From: an uncultured Roseburia sp.
GTDB lineage: Bacteria > Bacillota > Clostridia > Lachnospirales > Lachnospiraceae
Assembly: GCA_947647505.1 (NCBI GenBank)
Contig: CANSKO010000010.1
Location: forward strand, 1-64,000
DNA length: 64,000 nt
Reading direction: 5' to 3'
The stretch's first letter is position 1; each line of letters begins with the position of its first letter. The translations under genes were made by a program, and so were the position numbers. Positions 15,901-23,817 of this stretch are shown here, piece after piece. A model generated the notes under the pieces. The model was not told the origin of the DNA. It saw only the letters and a program-made list of their open reading frames with translations, and made no database searches.

Positions 15901-16461
15901 TTATATGGCCGCAAACGCAACGCTGTAAGCCAGTATGCACCAGGGCTTTCCAAGCAGGATAATTGCCGCAAACCGGTCTGCCTTCATTTTCGTCAGGCCG
16001 GAAAAATAACAGAAAAAATCATCTGGAAAGAGGGGAAGCGCCATGCCCAGAAATAAAAACGCGATATATGACCGGCTTCCTGCGGCCCAGCCGGAATATT
16101 TTTCATACTGTTCTTTCGGAAAGAGCGCTTCCACCAATCTGACGCCATATTTTTTTGCCAGCAGAAACGCAAGGATTGATCCTGCGCATATGCCAATATA
16201 ATTGCACCAGAACCCGCCCACGCTGCCAAACAGCGCCGCGCCGGCCGCGCAGCCTAAAAATCCGGGCAAAACGGGCACGATCACCTGCAATGCCTGAATG
16301 ACGATCAAAAGCAGCGGCGCAAGCGCGCCAAATCCTCTGATATACTCCTGCAGCGCTTCCACCGACGCAAATCTTCCATCCATATATGCTTTTAAAATCA
16401 CGCCGGCCACGCCAAGACAGATCAGAAGCGTTGCGACAGTCAGACCCTTTTTCCAGTTCAT
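15901..16461 (-). CDS. TVP38/TMEM64 (VTT/DedA-like) membrane protein
   Basis: The 186-residue protein has five to six hydrophobic helices and the VTT-domain core: PVLPGFLGCAAGAALFG, then FWCNYIGICAGSILAF with an internal re-entrant pattern. Relatives act as lipid scramblases or flippases in the membrane. AGGAGGG precedes the ATG by 6 bases. An extended -10 (TGCTATACT, -10 at 16507-16502) upstream is a probable promoter without a good -35. It converges on the MATE gene with only 13 bases between stops. Confidence 0.88.
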   Translation of the reverse strand: MNWKKGLTVATLLICLGVAGVILKAYMDGRFASVEALQEYIRGFGALAPLLLIVIQALQVIVPVLPGFLGCAAGAALFGSVGGFWCNYIGICAGSILAFLLAKKYGVRLVEALFPKEQYEKYSGWAAGSRSYIAFLFLGMALPLFPDDFFCYFSGLTKMKADRFAAIILLGKPWCILAYSVAFAAI

Positions 16462-16581
16462 GCCATTCCCTCCTGCATTGAATGTTTTATTCCATACAGT
16501 CAGTATAGCATGGGAAACGCTTTTCTTCTTTAAGGATTGCTGTGATTTCTTTTAAAAAATATTAAACATTTCTGTCAACGG

Positions 16582-17499
16582 CTATCGCTTTGCTTTCCGG
16601 TATCCGGCGTCTTTCGCTTCCTGCTCGGAATAAAAGATCACAAGATGCCTGGAATCGGCCATTTCATCGTACGCCGCCTGTCCGGGACAGTGATAAATCT
16701 TAGACCGTTCATTTCCCCGGATTTCGATCTGCGCCGCATCCGTCTCCACACCCGTCTCTGTCTCCGGCGCGCCGTCCGTAAGCCAGTTGTCTCCCGTCGC
16801 ATAGTCTATGCCAATCCCCGGCTGCACATTAAACGCAAAAATATGAAAGCAGACGCCTTCGCCCGCATCCTCCACGGAATACGCTTCCATCTGTACGCCC
16901 TTTGCAAGCAAATTGTCCCCTTCAAACACCGGCGTCACCCGATAGAGCACATGCCCGTCCGTCTCTTTCACATAATCGGCAACCATGTTTTCAAATGGAA
17001 GCATCCCCTCTACGTTCAGATACCGCGTTCCGGTAATCAGATTTTTCTCGTTTGCATTTTCCGCCGTAAGCTGATAGCCGATCAGATGGCAGCGGTTGTA
17101 CAGATACTTTCCGTCCACAATATCGTACTTTGCCGTCTGCCAGCCCGTAGGCTTAATCTGCCCGATTCTGCCTCTTTCCTCTGTCGGCATCAGATCCCGT
17201 CCAACGTTTGCATACGCCGCCTGGCAGCGCCCAAGATCATCCAGCTTAGCATAAGATTCAAACGACGCTTCCGTCAAGTCCTCCTCCGCAAACAATGGCT
17301 GGTTGTCGTTTAAAACGACATACGGCTCTCCGCTGTATTCCAGATCAAAAATTTCGGAAACGGCATGCGAAGCCGACTGCTGTTCCCGCGATTCTGTCCG
17401 CGTACACGCCGTTATAGACAGCATGCACAAAATCAGAAGCAGAAACAGCTTCCTCTTCCATGTCTTTTTCCTTTCGTCTTTTTTTCCTGCCTGCAACAT
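16582..17499 (-). CDS. secreted lipoprotein DNA/RNA non-specific endonuclease
   Basis: The 305-residue protein has a lipoprotein signal peptide ending in SITAC (Cys near residue 32), so it is exported and lipid-anchored. The nuclease domain matches the EndA/NucA-like non-specific endonuclease family: RGRIGQIKPTGW, then YNRCHLIGYQL with the catalytic His and NEKNLITGTRYLN with the metal-binding Asn. In relatives this enzyme degrades extracellular DNA or helps in DNA uptake. The gene stands alone; the 85 bases to the next upstream gene contain GC-rich palindromes. AGGATAAAGG precedes the ATG. Confidence 0.88.
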   Translation of the reverse strand: MLQAGKKDERKKTWKRKLFLLLILCMLSITACTRTESREQQSASHAVSEIFDLEYSGEPYVVLNDNQPLFAEEDLTEASFESYAKLDDLGRCQAAYANVGRDLMPTEERGRIGQIKPTGWQTAKYDIVDGKYLYNRCHLIGYQLTAENANEKNLITGTRYLNVEGMLPFENMVADYVKETDGHVLYRVTPVFEGDNLLAKGVQMEAYSVEDAGEGVCFHIFAFNVQPGIGIDYATGDNWLTDGAPETETGVETDAAQIEIRGNERSKIYHCPGQAAYDEMADSRHLVIFYSEQEAKDAGYRKAKR

Positions 17500-17584
17500 G
17501 CCTTTATCCTCTTCCTCCCGCCGGCGGCACGCCGGCCATTTCCATCCGCATCCTAAACGGGCGCCTCATCCGGTTTCAAACAGA

Positions 17585-17995
17585 TCATCCACGTACGTAT
17601 GTCGTCTGCGTGATTCTTTCGTGCGAATGCCCCGGAAAGTCCTCTTCGCCCGTCCGCTTCCATTTCGACAAATCCAGATCCAGATAAAAGTCGGCGGGAT
17701 ACGCCCGGTTCCACCGGAAGACGATCACGGCTTCCAGACGATCCGCATGCGGCTGTATGCGTTCCGTTTCCACAAGCGCGTATTCTCCGCGCTGCGCACG
17801 CAAAAGAAACGCCTGATCCACCCGAACGTCCGCCTCTTCCAGCTCCTGATACAAGCCGTACGAATAAGGATGCATCCACAGCTTTTTTCCTCTGCAAATT
17901 GCGCCAATCCGCTCCGTCACCGCACGGTCCCGGCTCTGCCGCCTGTGTCCAAACAGCATGCCGCACGATGCGTCCAGACAGACGATGGCAATCAC
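17585..17995 (-). CDS. uncharacterised small protein coupled to ybaK-like gene
   Basis: A 136-residue soluble protein beginning MIAIVCLDASCGMLF followed by RRQSRDR. I do not recognise the family with confidence; the start only superficially recalls dihydrofolate reductase, and the rest does not fit. Its ATG overlaps the TGA of the upstream ybaK-like gene by 4 bases (ATGA at 17992-17995), strong evidence that this frame, rather than the longer overlapping frame at 17553-18056, is the real one. Co-translation suggests a linked function, perhaps in tRNA quality control, but that is only context. Confidence 0.65.
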   Translation of the reverse strand: MIAIVCLDASCGMLFGHRRQSRDRAVTERIGAICRGKKLWMHPYSYGLYQELEEADVRVDQAFLLRAQRGEYALVETERIQPHADRLEAVIVFRWNRAYPADFYLDLDLSKWKRTGEEDFPGHSHERITQTTYVRG

Positions 17996-18471
17996 TCTGC
18001 CGGCTCCGGCTGCTTACAGACGTCAACCCAGCCTTTGCAGCCGGAATGCGCCTCAAGCTCCGGTATCGTAAGCTCTATGGCGCTGTTTGCGCTTCCACAG
18101 GCAGGAAATACCGTTTCAAAGCGTTTCAGGGAAACGTCCAGATATACGTTTACATCCGCATGGACCGCAAACGGACATACGCCGCCAACGGCATGTCCGA
18201 CGCGCGCTTCCACCTCCGACGGCGCGACCATCTTTGCTTTCGTCTGAAACTGCGCCTTAAATTTTGCATTGTCAATTTTAGCGTCTCCTGCCGCGCAGAC
18301 CAACACAACGCCGTCTCCTGTCAGAAACGACAGCGTTTTTGCAATGCGCTGCGGCGCGCAGCCCAGCGCGGCCGCGGCAAGCTCTACCGTTGCGCTTGAC
18401 GTGTCAAATTCCCGAATCCGCTCCTGCATGCCATGCTGCGCAAAATACGCCCTTACATTTTCAATCGCCAT
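17992..18471 (-). CDS. YbaK/EbsC family aminoacyl-tRNA deacylase
   Basis: The 159-residue protein matches the YbaK/EbsC fold: TVELAAAALGCAPQRIAKTLSF, with the Lys of this region acting in the family to deacylate mischarged tRNA (Cys-tRNA(Pro) or related), and VGHAVGGVCPFAV, the conserved GG-P motif. It removes wrong amino acids from tRNA in trans. I start at 18471 because AAGGAGG lies 9 bases upstream; the frame upstream to 18516 overlaps it. The 5' side borders the decayed recombinase island. The substrate tRNA cannot be deduced. Confidence 0.9.
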   Translation of the reverse strand: MAIENVRAYFAQHGMQERIREFDTSSATVELAAAALGCAPQRIAKTLSFLTGDGVVLVCAAGDAKIDNAKFKAQFQTKAKMVAPSEVEARVGHAVGGVCPFAVHADVNVYLDVSLKRFETVFPACGSANSAIELTIPELEAHSGCKGWVDVCKQPEPAE

Positions 18472-18527
18472 GCCGTTATCCTCCTTTTCTACAATGCCAT
18501 CTCTATTGCGTTCCATTTATAGGTACT

Positions 18528-19445
18528 TCAGTCGATTTGACCTACGAATTTGTAATAGACGGTCAACTTCTGCTCCTTCACTCCGTTGACCATGACTAAA
18601 TTGTGTACTTCTATCTTCTCTATCAGCGTGTCCGATACCGCTGTCGTCAGCTTCTTCATGCCCGCGCACTGCACAAGGATCTCCGTAAACTGCTCCACAT
18701 TGGCAACAGCAGCAGACTTTTCTTTATGCCGTCTTTCCAGTTCTGACAGCTTTTCCTCGTTTGCGTCCTGTTTCCTGCTCGTAATGCGCTGACATCATGG
18801 TGAGATAGCGTTTTCAATATCCTCTGCGCTGATGCGGTGCGCGGTACAGAAATTTGACCCTTTTTGCGGTAAGCGCTGCACTGGTAATAAATCTTGCCCA
18901 ATAAATCCCTGTCAGGATTGCGGTTGTCCGTATATATCAGGAGCGTCCGCCCGCAGTCGGGGCATTTCAGAAGCCCTCTGAAAATGTTCTCATAACCGGA
19001 AGTGCATAGTTTGACGTTCGTATGCCTGTCAATGATGTCATTTGCCGTCTGCCACATCTCTTTGGTGACAACCGTCTCATGCACATACATGCCGCCTTTG
19101 TAAACGGGATTCCGCAAAATCCGTGTTATGGATTCCTGTTTCCAGTCATACCAGTAATCCTCGCCGATACGGTTCGTCCCATACCCTTCCAGAGCAAGGC
19201 TGTATATCAGCCTGACAGTGGGCGCAGTCATTCCCATGAATTTGCCTTTCAATGCCCGTATGCGCTTTCCGCTCTTGACTTTTTTGGAAATATCCCTTGA
19301 ATAAAATTCATTCAGGATATTCTTAAAAGGCTGATGTCAAGCCCGCCACTCTGCTCGGAATCCACACCGTCATTGACTGCGATATAACGCACATGGTGTT
19401 GTGGGAAAAACACTTCCATAAAAGAGCGGAACACACTGTAAACAT
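18528..19445 (-). pseudogene. large serine recombinase remnant, N-terminus lost and frameshifted
   Basis: Reading the minus strand from about 19445, the pieces HHVRYIAVNDGVDSEQSGG, then FYSRDISKKVKSGKRIRALKGKFMG, RNPVYKGGMYVHET, the zinc-ribbon half CPDCGRTLLIY, FCTAHRISAEDIENAI, and a C-terminal coiled segment ending KLTVYYKFVGQID match a TnpX/Tn4451-type site-specific recombinase in order. They sit in different frames, with shifts near 19340, 18860 and 18800. The catalytic Ser domain is almost wholly missing. The final stop is at 18528. The gene is therefore dead, marking an old transposon-like insertion next to ybaK. Confidence 0.85.
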
Positions 19446-19467
19446 TATAGCATGACCGCCCTGATAA

Positions 19468-19659
19468 TTAAACTGATTTTTTCATCATTTCCTCAATCGT
19501 TTCCTTTACGGTATTCTCATTGATTTTCCGAAAAGCGTCCTCTAAGGACTGACCGCCGAGATAGATACGCTCCAAAATAATTTTTGTAGGTAACTTCTTT
19601 TTTCGCTTCCGTTTCATGTTTTTTCCAAAATTGCAAAACATTTTTCCAAAAATATTCAT
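19468..19659 (-). CDS. small basic hypothetical protein in the island
   Basis: A 63-codon frame, very basic near the start (MKRKRKKKLPTK) and ending in an acidic helix. There is no good ribosome site before the first ATG; an internal ATG encoding MKRKRK at 19617 has only a weak GGAAAA. It may be a real small gene of the element or an accident of AT-rich DNA. I do not recognise it. Confidence 0.4.
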   Translation of the reverse strand: MNIFGKMFCNFGKNMKRKRKKKLPTKIILERIYLGGQSLEDAFRKINENTVKETIEEMMKKSV

Positions 19660-19715
19660 AGGCTAATAGTGTGTTCCCACTCTATATTTTCTTTATATTT
19701 CATGTATCTATAACT
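19656..19715 (-). repeat. diverged copy of a 60-base intergenic segment
   Basis: This segment (ATAGGCTAATAGTGT then TTCC, CTATATTTT and TATAACT) resembles the segment at 20713-20772 (ATAGGTCAAATAGTGT, TTCC, CTGTATTTT, TATAACT) in the same order, with about two thirds of positions alike. Both lie 5' or 3' of island genes. Confidence 0.55.
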
Positions 19716-19726
19716 TACATACAATA

Positions 19727-19766
19727 CCAAAAAGAATCCCAATGACATTCGGAGGGGATTCTTTGG
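19727..19766 (-). terminator. terminator after the JAMM-domain operon
   Basis: A stem CCAAAGAATCCC with its complement and a 14-base loop, read on the minus strand, ends in TTTTTGG. It lies 79 bases beyond the stop of the gene at 19845. Confidence 0.75.
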
Positions 19767-19844
19767 CAATTCTATTCTGCTGTAATAGACAAAGACACAA
19801 ACAATTAAATGAATAAACTATTGGCAATCACTGCATAATGCACT

Positions 19845-20045
19845 CTAATCATTCGACAACTCAGAAACTTTATGCAACTTCATTTCCTTTTGCTTTTTTC
19901 TGATTGCCATTATCATTTCCCGATTTTTCATCCTGCTTTGCTCCAATTCCTTTTCGTCTACCTTTTGAAGTGGATTGGGAACAATAAGACGCATTGGTCT
20001 GTCCTCATAACATAAGTCGTTCAGATAACCTTCTTCTCTCATCAT
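19845..20045 (-). CDS. small hypothetical protein downstream of the JAMM-domain gene
   Basis: A 66-residue charged protein (RPMRLIVPNPLQKVDEKELEQ, then a basic helix). Start: ATG at 20045 (followed directly by another at 20042) has AAAGGGG about 5 bases upstream, and lies just after the JAMM-domain stop at 20056, so the two are co-transcribed. No domain recognised; it might be the partner of the JAMM protein. Confidence 0.6.
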   Translation of the reverse strand: MMREEGYLNDLCYEDRPMRLIVPNPLQKVDEKELEQSRMKNREMIMAIRKKQKEMKLHKVSELSND

Positions 20046-20055
20046 AAATCCCCTT

Positions 20056-20655
20056 TCATTCATAAAACAGTCCTGCCTCCCCACAATGTTTCAAAAAAGA
20101 GAGCGCTATATCATAATGTTCCTTTACTGTAAGATTCTTAGTTGCTTTTGCGGCATATTTCTTAAATAAGGCAAACGCTTTATGAAAATCATATTGCCTA
20201 TCCTTATACAAATAATGAACAGCCCCCTGATTTGATACCACAGAAATAACCGCCACCGTGGAATAAACCAGAAAAAAACGTATGTCCTCAAGCGAGAATG
20301 TCTGTGATGAGGGATGGTTGTGCAGAACAACCACCGATACACTGTCTGCCGATGTCAGTATATGGTTTGACAACGTATCCGATGTTATTTGCACGCTATG
20401 CTCCGTCCCATAACTGATTCCATATTCATCTAGCGGCATATCCGCGCCAATATCACAAGTAATTGCCACTTCATTGCTATCATTAAATTCTTTGGATAAT
20501 GACAACACATCCCTTGCCAACTGCCGCATAACCATATTCTGTTTTTCTGAAAGGTTTTTATACCGGATATATGGCACTTTCTCTATTGCAATATCCGTGA
20601 TATAAATCTTTTCCATTCGTTTCTTTGCTTGTTTTAATTCTTTATCGTTTTCCAT
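20056..20655 (-). CDS. JAMM/RadC-like (MPN) domain protein
   Basis: The 199-residue protein carries a JAMM metalloprotease signature: VVVLHNHPSSQTFSLEDI, giving the H-x-H, Ser and Asp zinc ligands near residues 115-128, preceded by an IGADMPLDEYGIS segment that could supply the Glu. RadC-type proteins have this fold but usually with an N-terminal helix-hairpin-helix, absent here. The N-terminal 55 residues form a basic coiled helix. Bacterial members of unknown role often sit on mobile elements. ATG at 20655 has GCGGAAA at 8 bases; an upstream ATG at 20691 is less likely. Confidence 0.75.
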   Translation of the reverse strand: MENDKELKQAKKRMEKIYITDIAIEKVPYIRYKNLSEKQNMVMRQLARDVLSLSKEFNDSNEVAITCDIGADMPLDEYGISYGTEHSVQITSDTLSNHILTSADSVSVVVLHNHPSSQTFSLEDIRFFLVYSTVAVISVVSNQGAVHYLYKDRQYDFHKAFALFKKYAAKATKNLTVKEHYDIALSFLKHCGEAGLFYE

Positions 20656-20712
20656 AAAATATTTCCGCCTATTTATATATGGATATATCAAAAAAATCCA
20701 TATGTTTTTCCT

Positions 20713-20772
20713 TTATAGGTCAAATAGTGTATTCCTGCCCTGTATTTTGTTTGGTGCGCCTATAACTGGAAT
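20713..20772 (-). repeat. second copy of the 60-base intergenic segment
   Basis: See the copy at 19656-19715; this one lies between the JAMM-domain gene and nfo and includes one of the TTTATAGG boundary matches. Confidence 0.55.
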
Positions 20773-20780
20773 GCCATATC

Positions 20781-21629
20781 TTACGCGCGCTGCGCTTCCG
20801 CTTTGTGCAGACTCTTAAGCAGCGCGATTTCTTTCGCCCATCCTTCGTCGTCGTTTGGCGTCTCAAGAATGATCGGCAGTCCCTGCAGCTTCGGATGGTT
20901 GATGACGCGTTCCATCGCGGCAAGGCCGATCTGCCCCTGTCCGATTTTTTCATGCCTGTCTTTATGGCTTTCCAGAGGGTTCATGCTGTCGTTCATATGG
21001 ATCGCCTTTAAGCGTTCCAGCCCGATGATCCGGTCAAACTCCTCCAGCACGCCGTCCAGATCGCTTACGATGTCATAGCCTGCGTCCCAGACATGGCAGG
21101 TATCCAGACATACGCCCATTTTCCCACTGCATTCCACCTGATCCAGAATCTGTTTCAGCTCCGTAAAATTGCGGCCAATCTCCGATCCCTTGCCCGACAT
21201 CGTCTCAAGCAGAACCGTCGTCGTCTGCTCCGGCGTAAGAACCTCATTTAAAATCTCGGCCGTCCGCGCAATCCCGGCCTCACTTCCCTGCCCCACATGC
21301 GAGCCGGGATGAAAATTATAATAATTTCCCGGCGTATACTCCATCCGGCGCAGATCATCCGCCATCGTCTCTCTGGCAAACCTGCGGACCTCTTCTTTTG
21401 CCGCACAGGCATTCAGCGTATAGGGCGCATGCGCAACGAGCTTCCCAAATGCATGCTCCTCTGCAAGCGCAAGAAACTTCCGCACGTCCTCCTCATCGAT
21501 GGCTTTTGCCGCTCCTCCTCTTGGATTCCTCGTAAAAAACGCAAATGTATTCGCGCCAAGCTTTACTGCCTGTCTTCCCATTGCCGCATAGCCCTTTGAC
21601 GCCGATATATGGCTTCCAATATAAAACAT
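20781..21629 (-). CDS. nfo: deoxyribonuclease IV (AP endonuclease)
   Basis: Endonuclease IV cuts the DNA backbone 5' of abasic sites in base excision repair and uses three zinc ions. The 282-residue protein shows the family blocks in order: [69 protein letters not shown] and a final ETPNDDEGW, which together supply the His, Asp and Glu zinc ligands. AGGAGACGAT precedes the ATG. It is the last gene of the dapF-dapL-nfo operon, 18 bases after dapL. Confidence 0.96.
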   Translation of the reverse strand: MFYIGSHISASKGYAAMGRQAVKLGANTFAFFTRNPRGGAAKAIDEEDVRKFLALAEEHAFGKLVAHAPYTLNACAAKEEVRRFARETMADDLRRMEYTPGNYYNFHPGSHVGQGSEAGIARTAEILNEVLTPEQTTTVLLETMSGKGSEIGRNFTELKQILDQVECSGKMGVCLDTCHVWDAGYDIVSDLDGVLEEFDRIIGLERLKAIHMNDSMNPLESHKDRHEKIGQGQIGLAAMERVINHPKLQGLPIILETPNDDEGWAKEIALLKSLHKAEAQRA

Positions 21630-21647
21630 ATCGTCTCCTGCCCTTCT

Positions 21648-22862
21648 TTACATGCTTCGTATCCGCGCAAGCGCCGCCTGCGTATTTTCCGCGCTTCCAA
21701 ACGCCGTCAGACGGAAATACCCTTCTCCGCTTGGACCAAAGCCGCTTCCCGGCGTTCCAACAACGTTCGCGCGCGAAAGCAGATCGTCAAAAAATTCCCA
21801 GGACGTCATGCCGTTTGGCGTTTTTAACCAGATATACGGCGCGTTTACGCCGCCAAATACCGTATAGCCGCATTCTTTCAGCCCTTCCTTGATCGCGGCG
21901 GCATTTTTCATATAATACGCCACCTGCTCCTTTAGCTGCGCCTTACCCGCTTCCGAATAGACGGCCTCTCCCGCGCGCTGCACAATATACGGCGCGCCGT
22001 TGAACTTCGTCCCATGCCGCCTTGCCCACATGTCGCGCAGCGAAACATCGCCGCAGCGCAGCTCTTTTGGCACTACCGTATAGCCAAGCCGCACACCGGT
22101 AAAGCCGGCGTTTTTGGAAAAGCTTTTCAGCTCGATCGCGCACGTTTTCGCCCCATCGCATTCATAAATCGAATGCGCCACGTCCGGCTCCGAAATATAC
22201 GCCTCGTACGCGCCGTCATAGAGAATCACCGCGCCGATCCGGTTCGCATAATCCACCCATGCCTGCAGCTGCGCCTTTGTAAGCGTCGTGCCGGTCGGAT
22301 TGTTGGGCAGGCAAAGATAAATCAGATCCGGCTCCTCTTTTGGAAATTCCGGCACAAATCCGTTTTCCGCCGTACACGGCATATAGATCACGCGGCTCCA
22401 CCGCTCCGTCTCTTTGTCGTAAGTTCCCGTTCTTCCGGCCATAACGTTGGAATCCACATAAACCGGATATACCGGGTCGCAGACGGCAATGCGATTGTCC
22501 GGCCCGAAAATCTCCTGTATATTTGCAGAATCGCTCTTCGCTCCGTCGGATACAAAAATCTCATCTTCCGCAATCTCACAGCCGCGCGCCCTATAGTCGT
22601 TCTCTGCGATTGCCCTGCGCAGAAAATCATATCCCAGATCCGGCGCATAGCCATGAAACGACGCCGCGCTGCCCATCTCGTCCACCGCTTTGTGCATGGC
22701 TTCGATAATCGCCGGAGCCAGCGGCTGCGTCACATCCCCGATTCCAAGCCGGATCACATCTTTCTCGGGATTTTCCTCCGTAAACGCCGCTACTTTTTTT
22801 GCGATCGTGCTGAATAAATAACTGCCTGGCAGCTTCTGGTAATTTTCGTTTATCTGAAACAT
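21648..22862 (-). CDS. dapL: LL-diaminopimelate aminotransferase
   Basis: DapL converts tetrahydrodipicolinate directly to LL-diaminopimelate with glutamate as amino donor, bypassing the acylated dap intermediates. The 404-residue protein is a fold-type I PLP enzyme: [14 protein letters not shown] near the start, [17 protein letters not shown], and [15 protein letters not shown] with the PLP Lys. AAGGAG lies about 10 bases before the ATG. It follows dapF by 15 bases, so epimerase and aminotransferase are co-expressed and supply meso-DAP for cell wall and lysine. lysA, the next step, is at the far right edge. Confidence 0.96.
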   Translation of the reverse strand: MFQINENYQKLPGSYLFSTIAKKVAAFTEENPEKDVIRLGIGDVTQPLAPAIIEAMHKAVDEMGSAASFHGYAPDLGYDFLRRAIAENDYRARGCEIAEDEIFVSDGAKSDSANIQEIFGPDNRIAVCDPVYPVYVDSNVMAGRTGTYDKETERWSRVIYMPCTAENGFVPEFPKEEPDLIYLCLPNNPTGTTLTKAQLQAWVDYANRIGAVILYDGAYEAYISEPDVAHSIYECDGAKTCAIELKSFSKNAGFTGVRLGYTVVPKELRCGDVSLRDMWARRHGTKFNGAPYIVQRAGEAVYSEAGKAQLKEQVAYYMKNAAAIKEGLKECGYTVFGGVNAPYIWLKTPNGMTSWEFFDDLLSRANVVGTPGSGFGPSGEGYFRLTAFGSAENTQAALARIRSM

Positions 22863-22877
22863 CTCTTTTCTCTCCTT

Positions 22878-23711
22878 TTATTCGATTTCTCCTTCAAACA
22901 CTGTTTCGGCAGCTCCCGTCATATAAACCGGGCTGCCAGGTCCCTTCCATTCAATTTCAAGCGCGCCCCCTGTCAGCAGAACTGTCGCCGCAGCGTCGCA
23001 CAGGCCATTGCGCATGGCCGCCACTGCCGCCGCGCACGCTCCCGTTCCACAGGCCAGCGTCTCACCGGAGCCGCGCTCATAAACGCGCATGCGAAGCGTC
23101 TTTTGATCCAATACGTTGACAAACTCCGTATTGATGCGGCTTGGAAACGCTTCATGTCGCTCAAACGCCGGACCAATCTCATGCAGCGCAAGCTTTCTGA
23201 CGTCTTCCTCCTGAAAAACAACGCAATGCGGATTTCCCATTGATACGCAGGTCACTTTATATTCTGCATCGCCCACCGTAAGCGGCATGCAGACGGCTTC
23301 CTCCCTGTCCGAAATCACGGGTATCCTCTCCGCCGCAAATTCAGGCTGCCCCATATCCACCCGGACAAATTTTACCCTGCCGTTTTCTACCGAAAGATCC
23401 AGCCGTTTGATTCCCGCCAGCGTTTCAATGGAAAGCTGCGTCTTATTGGTCAGGCCTTTGTCGTACACATACTTTCCCACGCAGCGAATGCCGTTTCCGC
23501 ACATCTCTCCTCTGGAACCGTCCGCATTGTACATCTCCATTTCAAAATCCGCCGCTTTGGATGGCCGAATCAAAATCAGCCCGTCCGAACCGACGCCAAA
23601 GTGCCGGTCGCTGAGCCGTACCGCCAGTTTGGAAGGGCATTCCACCGTTTCCTGTAAACAGTTGACATACACGTAATCATTGCCAAGTCCATGCATTTTT
23701 GTAAATTTCAT
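22878..23711 (-). CDS. dapF: diaminopimelate epimerase
   Basis: DapF interconverts LL- and meso-diaminopimelate. The 277-residue product starts MKFTKMHGLGNDY and has the two catalytic Cys motifs, GEMCGNGIRCVGKY and ETLACGTGACA. I start at 23711 with AGGTGG 6 bases upstream rather than at 23741, which would place the ribosome site inside the gene. It is first in the dapF-dapL-nfo operon with a candidate promoter at 23737-23765. Confidence 0.96.
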   Translation of the reverse strand: MKFTKMHGLGNDYVYVNCLQETVECPSKLAVRLSDRHFGVGSDGLILIRPSKAADFEMEMYNADGSRGEMCGNGIRCVGKYVYDKGLTNKTQLSIETLAGIKRLDLSVENGRVKFVRVDMGQPEFAAERIPVISDREEAVCMPLTVGDAEYKVTCVSMGNPHCVVFQEEDVRKLALHEIGPAFERHEAFPSRINTEFVNVLDQKTLRMRVYERGSGETLACGTGACAAAVAAMRNGLCDAAATVLLTGGALEIEWKGPGSPVYMTGAAETVFEGEIE

Positions 23712-23736
23712 CTGCTCCACCTCGACTTTCTGTTCT

Positions 23737-23765
23737 ATCATACACTATATAGGTGGAACTTTCCA
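23737..23765 (-). promoter_or_regulatory. probable promoter of dapF-dapL-nfo
   Basis: TGGAAA (23765-23760), 17 bases, TATGAT (23742-23737) on the minus strand, directly after the terminator of the upstream gene. The -35 matches the consensus at four of six positions. Confidence 0.55.
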
Positions 23766-23768
23766 TAC

Positions 23769-23802
23769 AAAAATGCCCAAAGCGCATGCTTCGGACATTT
23801 TT
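23769..23802 (-). terminator. terminator of the Fn3-like surface protein gene
   Basis: AAAAATGTCCGAAGC and GCTTTGGGCATTTTT form a 15-base stem with mostly paired bases around ATGC, ending in TTTTT on the minus strand, 16 bases past the stop at 23818. Confidence 0.8.
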
Positions 23803-23817
23803 GCATTTTATATGGTT

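Larger units (their letters stand above)
18516..20719. mobile_element. decayed serine-recombinase island flanked by TTTATAGG
   Basis: The stretch between the ybaK-like gene and nfo holds a broken large serine recombinase, two small ORFs and a JAMM-domain gene, all on the minus strand, and is more AT-rich than its neighbours. TTTATAGG occurs at 18516-18523 beside the recombinase 3' end and at 20712-20719 near the other edge, possible remnants of attachment sites. An 8-base match alone could be chance, so the boundaries are tentative. Confidence 0.45.

Noticed and set aside
17553-18056. Longer frame overlapping the small gene after ybaK
   Set aside because: The frame at 17585-17995 has the 4-base ATGA coupling to ybaK and a normal protein composition; the longer one is Arg/Ser-rich and has no coupling.
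19468-19659. TnpW-type transposon protein
   Set aside because: The short basic product did not match what I remember of TnpW closely enough to name it.
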